The position numbers and the translations under genes are program-made. From an uncultured Lachnospiraceae bacterium (GTDB lineage Bacteria; Bacillota; Clostridia; Lachnospirales; Lachnospiraceae), in NCBI GenBank assembly GCA_905236545.1, contig CAJOQO010000241.1, forward strand, positions 1-9,435: a DNA stretch of 9,435 nt, read 5' to 3'. Every line of letters starts with the position of its first letter. The stretch's first letter is position 1. Below, one piece after another: positions 5,547 through 9,435 of this stretch. The notes under the pieces are model-generated. The model ran no database searches, was not told the origin of the DNA, and saw nothing but the letters and a program-made list of their open reading frames with translations.

Positions 5547-6566
5547 CTACTCACACTCCGTTACCTGCAGCCGGTCATCCACAAAAACAGCCTGAACGCC
5601 GTCTGTCTGCCTGATCAGGTCCATGGCTTCTTCCTGGCCGATCAAAAGGCATACCGTACTCAGGGCATCTCCCTGCAGGGAGGAATCGCTGATGATCGTG
5701 ACGCCCCACAGTCCGTTTGACACAGGATATCCGGTCGCCGGATCCAGAATGTGATGATACAAAGTCCCGTCCTTTTCAAAGCACCTTTCATAGACCCCGG
5801 AGGTCACCACGGACTGGCCGGTCACCTCTTTTTTATCTATGATTCCGGTATCAAAGGGCTTCTGTATGCCGACCTTCCACGGACTGCCATCCGCTTTCGC
5901 CCCGATCGCTGCCACATTGCCTCCGAGATTCACCAGGCCGGAAGTCACCCCCTGGCTTTTCAGATACTCTGTCAGGCGGTCCGCGGCATATCCTTTTGCC
6001 AGTCCTCCAAGATCAAGCATGGTATCCGGATGGTCAAAGGTAAGATACCAGGCATCTCCCTCCTTTTCGACATGTACGGAGGAACCGTCCACCTTCCGGA
6101 GCGCATTCTGAATCTCCTCCTCCTGCGGAAGAACCGGATCGTCGCCGTGAAAGTCCCACAGCTCCGCAACAGGAGCGATCGTGATATCGAATCTTCCGTC
6201 ACTTATGCGATAGTAGTCCAGACCTGTCTGTACGACCTCCGCCAGCGGAGCGGAAACCTCCACCCTGTCCGAATCCCTGTGATTGACCGCATACAGCTCA
6301 CTCTCTTCACTCGTCCGGCTGAAGATATGCTCTATCTCATCACAGATTGACCGGCATCCGTCCGTCAGATCGTCTCCGTTCTCTCCCGCATCGAATCTGA
6401 TCGATACAACCGTATCAAAATAGAAGTCATTCAGCGTATATTCCTCCGTTACCGCACTCTCCTCCTGCGCGCTGCAATCCTCAGCCTGAATGCTGCACAT
6501 GGCAAAAGAGAAGCAGAACACAGCCGCCAGAGCTGTCAGAACACGCCTGTGCTTTTCCCCTTTCAT
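5547..6566 (-). CDS. apbE: FAD:protein FMN transferase (ApbE family), exported
   Basis: ApbE uses FAD to attach FMN covalently to Thr or Ser of secreted or membrane flavoproteins. Numbered from the chosen start (339 residues), family motifs are FDTVVSIRF (50-58), GRFDITIAPVAELWDF (124-139), LDLGGLAKGYAAD (184-196), VNLGGNVAAIG (212-222), TSGVYERCF (255-263), HHILDPATGYPV (271-282) and GDALST (299-304), the last carrying Asp and Thr metal ligands. The N-terminus MKGEKHRR followed by ALAAVFCFSFAMC is a signal sequence. FAMC is a poor lipobox, and SIQA followed by ED offers an alternative signal-peptidase-I site. The ATG at 6566 gives a normal signal peptide and has AGGGGG upstream. The frame extends to a TTG at 6599 with AGAGGAGG close before it, so that start remains possible. 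No target flavoprotein is encoded here. The gene lies downstream of clpB on the same strand and converges on pyk. Confidence 0.93.
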   Translation of the reverse strand: MKGEKHRRVLTALAAVFCFSFAMCSIQAEDCSAQEESAVTEEYTLNDFYFDTVVSIRFDAGENGDDLTDGCRSICDEIEHIFSRTSEESELYAVNHRDSDRVEVSAPLAEVVQTGLDYYRISDGRFDITIAPVAELWDFHGDDPVLPQEEEIQNALRKVDGSSVHVEKEGDAWYLTFDHPDTMLDLGGLAKGYAADRLTEYLKSQGVTSGLVNLGGNVAAIGAKADGSPWKVGIQKPFDTGIIDKKEVTGQSVVTSGVYERCFEKDGTLYHHILDPATGYPVSNGLWGVTIISDSSLQGDALSTVCLLIGQEEAMDLIRQTDGVQAVFVDDRLQVTECE

Positions 6567-6654
6567 CCGAACAGATCCCCCTGTCTCCATCCTGCTCAAC
6601 TGCCTCCTCTGATCACACTGTGGTTCCGGACAACTTCCTTATGTGGCCGCCGTA

Positions 6655-6699
6655 TCATAAAGATACCGGCTGACGGAAAACATTTCCATCAGCCAGTAT
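6655..6699 (-). terminator. Hairpin terminator downstream of clpB
   Basis: Read on the minus strand, a stem of about 17 pairs, with two G-U pairs, closes a tiny loop. It runs from ATACTGGCTGATGGAAA to the complementary TTTTCCGTCAGCCGGTAT, beginning 18 bases after the clpB stop. CTTTATGAT follows, a weak U-rich tail. This strongly suggests termination or attenuation between clpB and apbE. I see no strong promoter for apbE in the remaining gap, so some readthrough is likely. Confidence 0.65.
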
Positions 6700-6716
6700 A
6701 ACAGCATCTGAGCGCT

Positions 6717-9302
6717 TCATGCAACTCTCGCCTGAAGCTCACCGTCCACACAGTCAATCCTGATCGTACTTCCCTGCATCACATCACCTGACAGAATCAT
6801 GCGGGCCGCAAGCGTTTCCACGTTCTTCTGAATATAGCGGCGCAGCGGGCGTGCGCCGAAGGCCGGATCATACCCGCCATCCGCAACGGACTCTTTTGCC
6901 GCCTCGGTCAGCTCGATCCGGATCTGACGGTCAGCCAGACGGGAATTGAGCTCATTGATCTGCAGATCTACGATATGGCCGATGTTTTCCTTCGTCAGCG
7001 GATGGAACAGAATGATCTCATCCAGGCGGTTCAGGAATTCCGGACGAAAATGGTTCTTAAGATCTGCCTCCACCGCACTCTGCGCTTCCGGGCGGATCGT
7101 ACCGTCCTCCCTGATTCCTTCCAGCAGATACTGGGATCCGATGTTGGAAGTCATGATCAGGATCGTGTTCTTGAAGTCCACGGTCCGTCCCTGGGAATCG
7201 GTGATCCTCCCGTCATCCAGAACCTGAAGCAGAATGTTGAACACATCCGGGTGCGCTTTCTCGATCTCGTCGAACAGGACGACGGAATACGGCTTACGCC
7301 TCACAGCCTCCGTCAGCTGTCCGCCCTCATCATAGCCGACATATCCGGGAGGAGCTCCGATGAGTCTTGAAACGGAAAACTTCTCCATATATTCACTCAT
7401 ATCGATACGAACCATGTTATTCTCATCGTCAAACAGATTCTGCGCCAGTGATTTGGCCAGCTCCGTCTTGCCAACACCGGTCGGACCCAGGAAAAGGAAA
7501 GAACCGATCGGCCTTGTCGGATCCTTGATGCCCGCCTTCGAGCGGAGTATCGCATCCACAGTTCTCTCTACAGCCTCATCCTGGCCTACTACACGCTCGT
7601 GCAGTTTCTCACCCAGTGCCAGTATCTTCTGTCTTTCCCCTTCATTCAGCCTCGACACCGGGATCCCGGTCCAGCGGCTGACTACCCGGGCGATCTCATC
7701 CTCGCCTACCGACTCGTGTACCAGGGAAAGATCCTTTGCCTTTAATGCAGCCTCCTCCCCGGCAAGCTGTGCCTGAAGCCTGGGCAATTCCCCATACTGA
7801 AGCCTGGCGGCCTCGTTCAGGTCACTCTTTTGTTTTGCCGCCTCAATCTTCCGGTTGATGTCCTCGATCTGCTCTCTGAGCGCACTGAGGTTATCCACCG
7901 CAGACTTCTCGTTATCCCACTGTGCTTTTCCGGAAGAAAACGCTTCCTTCAGCTCCGCCAGTTCCTTCTGCAGATGCTCCAGCCTTTCCCTTGACGCATG
8001 ATCCGTTTCCTTCTTCAGCGCTGTCTCCTCGATCTGCATCTGCATGATCTTCCGGTTCAGCTCATCCAGCTCGGCCGGCATGGAATCCAGCTCCGTCTTG
8101 ATCTGCGCGCAGGCCTCATCCACAAGGTCGATCGCCTTATCCGGCAGAAAACGGTCCGAAATATAACGGTTCGACAGAACCGCCGCCGCAACCAGCGCAT
8201 TGTCAACGATCTTCACATGATGGTAATTCTCATAGCGTTCCTTGAGTCCTCTGAGGATGGAGATGGTATCCTCCACGGTCGGTTCATTCACCATCACCGG
8301 CTGGAATCTCCTGGCCAGCGCCGCATCCTTCTCAATATATTTGCGGTACTCATCCAGTGTGGTCGCCCCGATACAGTGAAGCTCGCCTCTCGCAAGCATC
8401 GGTTTCAGCATGTTGCCCGCATCCATCGCTCCGTCCGTCTTTCCCGCGCCGACGATCAGATGCAGTTCATCGATAAACAGCAGGATCTCTCCCTCACTCC
8501 TGGCTACTTCCTGCAGAACCGCCTTCAAACGTTCTTCGAATTCCCCCCGGTATTTCGCTCCCGCTACGAGAGCGCCCATATCAAGGGAGAAAACCTTTTT
8601 ATTCTTCAGGGCGTCCGGGACATCCCCCTTTGCGATCCTCTGCGAAAGCCCCTCCACAACAGCAGTCTTGCCGACGCCCGGTTCGCCGATCAGTACCGGA
8701 TTGTTCTTCGTCTTTCTGGAGAGGATCCGAATGACATTACGGATCTCATCGTCTCTTCCGATGATGGGATCCAGCTCCTGGGCTTTTGCCTTTCCCACAA
8801 GCTCTGTCCCATATTTTTTCAATGAATCATAGGTATCCTCCGGACTGTCCGTCGTCACTCTCTGATTCCCCCTCACCGTAGAAAGAACCTGAAGAAAACG
8901 ATCCTGCGTGATGCCGAATTCCCTGAAAAATGCCTTCATGGAAGGGGACGGATGGTTCAGCATGGACAGAAAAAGATGCTCGACCGACACATACTCGTCT
9001 CCCATCCGCTTCGCTGTCTCCTCCGCGTTGATCAGAGCTTTATTCAGATACTTTCCGATATAGCTCTGGGAAGCACCGGATACCTTCGGCCTTTTGTTCA
9101 GCGCATCCTGCAGCGTGTTGTCAAAGTACTGCTTCTGGATCCCCATCTTTTCGATCAGGCGGCTGATCAGGGAATCCTCCTGATTGACCAGCGTATAGAG
9201 AAGATGCTCCTGCTCGATCTCCTGGTTTCCAAGATCCGACGCTGTTTTTTCCAGCATATTGATCGCTTCAATTGATTTCTGGGTAAACTTCTGTATATTC
9301 AT
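6717..9302 (-). CDS. clpB: ATP-dependent disaggregase ClpB
   Basis: ClpB is a hexameric AAA+ chaperone that threads aggregated proteins through its pore together with DnaK. The 861-residue product matches the usual family length. The Clp N-domain spans about residues 1-145. NBD1 has Walker A GEPGVGKT (206-213), Walker B LLFIDEL (274-280) and the pore loop YRGEFEERL (251-259). A charged coiled-coil middle domain spans about 400-530, and its presence separates ClpB from ClpA and ClpX. NBD2 has Walker A GPTGVGKT (606-613), pore loop GYVGY (653-657), Walker B VVLFDEIEKAHP (674-685) and sensor-2 GARPLRR (816-822). No ClpP-binding IGF/IGL loop is seen. The ATG at 9302 has a strong AAAGGAGGG site; the open frame upstream to 9371 has no family counterpart and is leader. 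Heat-shock control is expected from the family, but no CIRCE or CtsR box is visible in the window. Confidence 0.97.
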   Translation of the reverse strand: MNIQKFTQKSIEAINMLEKTASDLGNQEIEQEHLLYTLVNQEDSLISRLIEKMGIQKQYFDNTLQDALNKRPKVSGASQSYIGKYLNKALINAEETAKRMGDEYVSVEHLFLSMLNHPSPSMKAFFREFGITQDRFLQVLSTVRGNQRVTTDSPEDTYDSLKKYGTELVGKAKAQELDPIIGRDDEIRNVIRILSRKTKNNPVLIGEPGVGKTAVVEGLSQRIAKGDVPDALKNKKVFSLDMGALVAGAKYRGEFEERLKAVLQEVARSEGEILLFIDELHLIVGAGKTDGAMDAGNMLKPMLARGELHCIGATTLDEYRKYIEKDAALARRFQPVMVNEPTVEDTISILRGLKERYENYHHVKIVDNALVAAAVLSNRYISDRFLPDKAIDLVDEACAQIKTELDSMPAELDELNRKIMQMQIEETALKKETDHASRERLEHLQKELAELKEAFSSGKAQWDNEKSAVDNLSALREQIEDINRKIEAAKQKSDLNEAARLQYGELPRLQAQLAGEEAALKAKDLSLVHESVGEDEIARVVSRWTGIPVSRLNEGERQKILALGEKLHERVVGQDEAVERTVDAILRSKAGIKDPTRPIGSFLFLGPTGVGKTELAKSLAQNLFDDENNMVRIDMSEYMEKFSVSRLIGAPPGYVGYDEGGQLTEAVRRKPYSVVLFDEIEKAHPDVFNILLQVLDDGRITDSQGRTVDFKNTILIMTSNIGSQYLLEGIREDGTIRPEAQSAVEADLKNHFRPEFLNRLDEIILFHPLTKENIGHIVDLQINELNSRLADRQIRIELTEAAKESVADGGYDPAFGARPLRRYIQKNVETLAARMILSGDVMQGSTIRIDCVDGELQARVA

Positions 9303-9358
9303 CACAACCCTCCTTTCCGAAGGCTTCTTTATTCGTCTTCCATAAAAATCTTCTACCT

Positions 9359-9435
9359 GTGCGGTTGCCATGCGGTTCTTGATTCTGTGCTCGATTTATC
9401 GAAGCACAGAATCAAGGTTCGTATGAGCAACCCAC
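9359..9435. repeat. Large imperfect palindrome upstream of clpB, reaching the window edge
   Basis: A perfect 13-base inverted repeat (CTTGATTCTGTGC at 9378-9390, GCACAGAATCAAG at 9404-9416) has a further TCGAT/ATCGA stem in its centre. Outside an internal loop of mismatches, pairing resumes: GGTTGC (9363-9368) with GCAACC (9427-9432), a CAT/ATG pairing, and GTG (9359-9361) with CAC (9433-9435). The whole forms a cruciform or RNA hairpin of about 77 bases that could extend beyond the window. On the minus strand it would sit in or before the clpB leader, and the run of five T about 10 bases later makes termination of an upstream gene one possibility. It has no open reading frame of its own. Confidence 0.6.

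Noticed and set aside
7998..8825. Long plus-strand open frame opposite clpB
   Set aside because: It lies wholly antisense to well-conserved ClpB codons, has an arginine/leucine-rich composition typical of a shadow frame, and shows no recognisable domain.
9303..9371. N-terminal extension of ClpB by 23 residues
   Set aside because: The frame is open, but the added residues have no counterpart in ClpB and the strong GGAGGG site serves the ATG at 9302. The extension would also begin next to the palindrome arm.
9303..9435. CIRCE or CtsR heat-shock operator for clpB
   Set aside because: I looked for TTAGCACTC-N9-GAGTGCTAA and GGTCAAA-type repeats on both strands and found neither; the operator may lie beyond the window.

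Overview
This 9.4-kb window reads as a chromosomal segment of a Gram-positive anaerobe of the class Clostridia, most likely Lachnospiraceae. The evidence is the strong GGAGG-type ribosome binding sites, sigma-A-like promoters, moderate GC, a NusG-domain-II membrane protein, an exported ApbE, a choline-binding-type repeat protein and a two-gene SufC/SufB iron-sulfur system. The assignment is inferred from protein style and gene content, not from a database search. All eight protein-coding genes look intact except the leftmost, which runs off the window edge. Coding density is high, and no gap between genes exceeds about 200 bases. I see no rRNA, tRNA, CRISPR array, transposase or phage gene.

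Layout from left to right. Positions 1-864 (+) hold the 3' part of a surface protein with cell-wall-binding repeats followed by a transglutaminase-like domain with an intact Cys-His-Asp triad. It converges on a tightly packed minus-strand operon read from 3226 down to 894: a SufC-like ABC ATPase, a SufB/SufD-family partner, and a 220-residue TrmD tRNA (guanine37-N1)-methyltransferase. The three genes are separated by 1 and 4 bases and are preceded by a good sigma-A promoter (TTGAAT, 17 bases, TATGAT). No cysteine desulfurase or scaffold gene accompanies them. Upstream, also on the minus strand, is a small single-pass membrane protein with a NusG domain II. It is divergent from a pyruvate kinase gene on the plus strand, and the two predicted promoters lie back to back in a roughly 190-base region that also holds a perfect 14-base dyad over the pyk start-point region. 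The right half is minus strand: clpB (861 residues), a strong hairpin, then apbE (FAD:protein FMN transferase, exported), which converges on pyk.

The genes do not form one pathway. They are housekeeping modules: Fe-S assembly with tRNA modification, glycolysis, protein disaggregation, extracytoplasmic flavinylation and cell-surface remodelling. The points most worth a second look are the translationally coupled sufC-sufB-trmD operon with a slightly unusual TrmD, and a long imperfect palindrome of about 77 bases abutting the right edge upstream of clpB. The pyk promoter dyad and a DD-to-NN change in the pyruvate kinase B domain also merit attention. I found no clear sign of an entirely new defence or mobile system.
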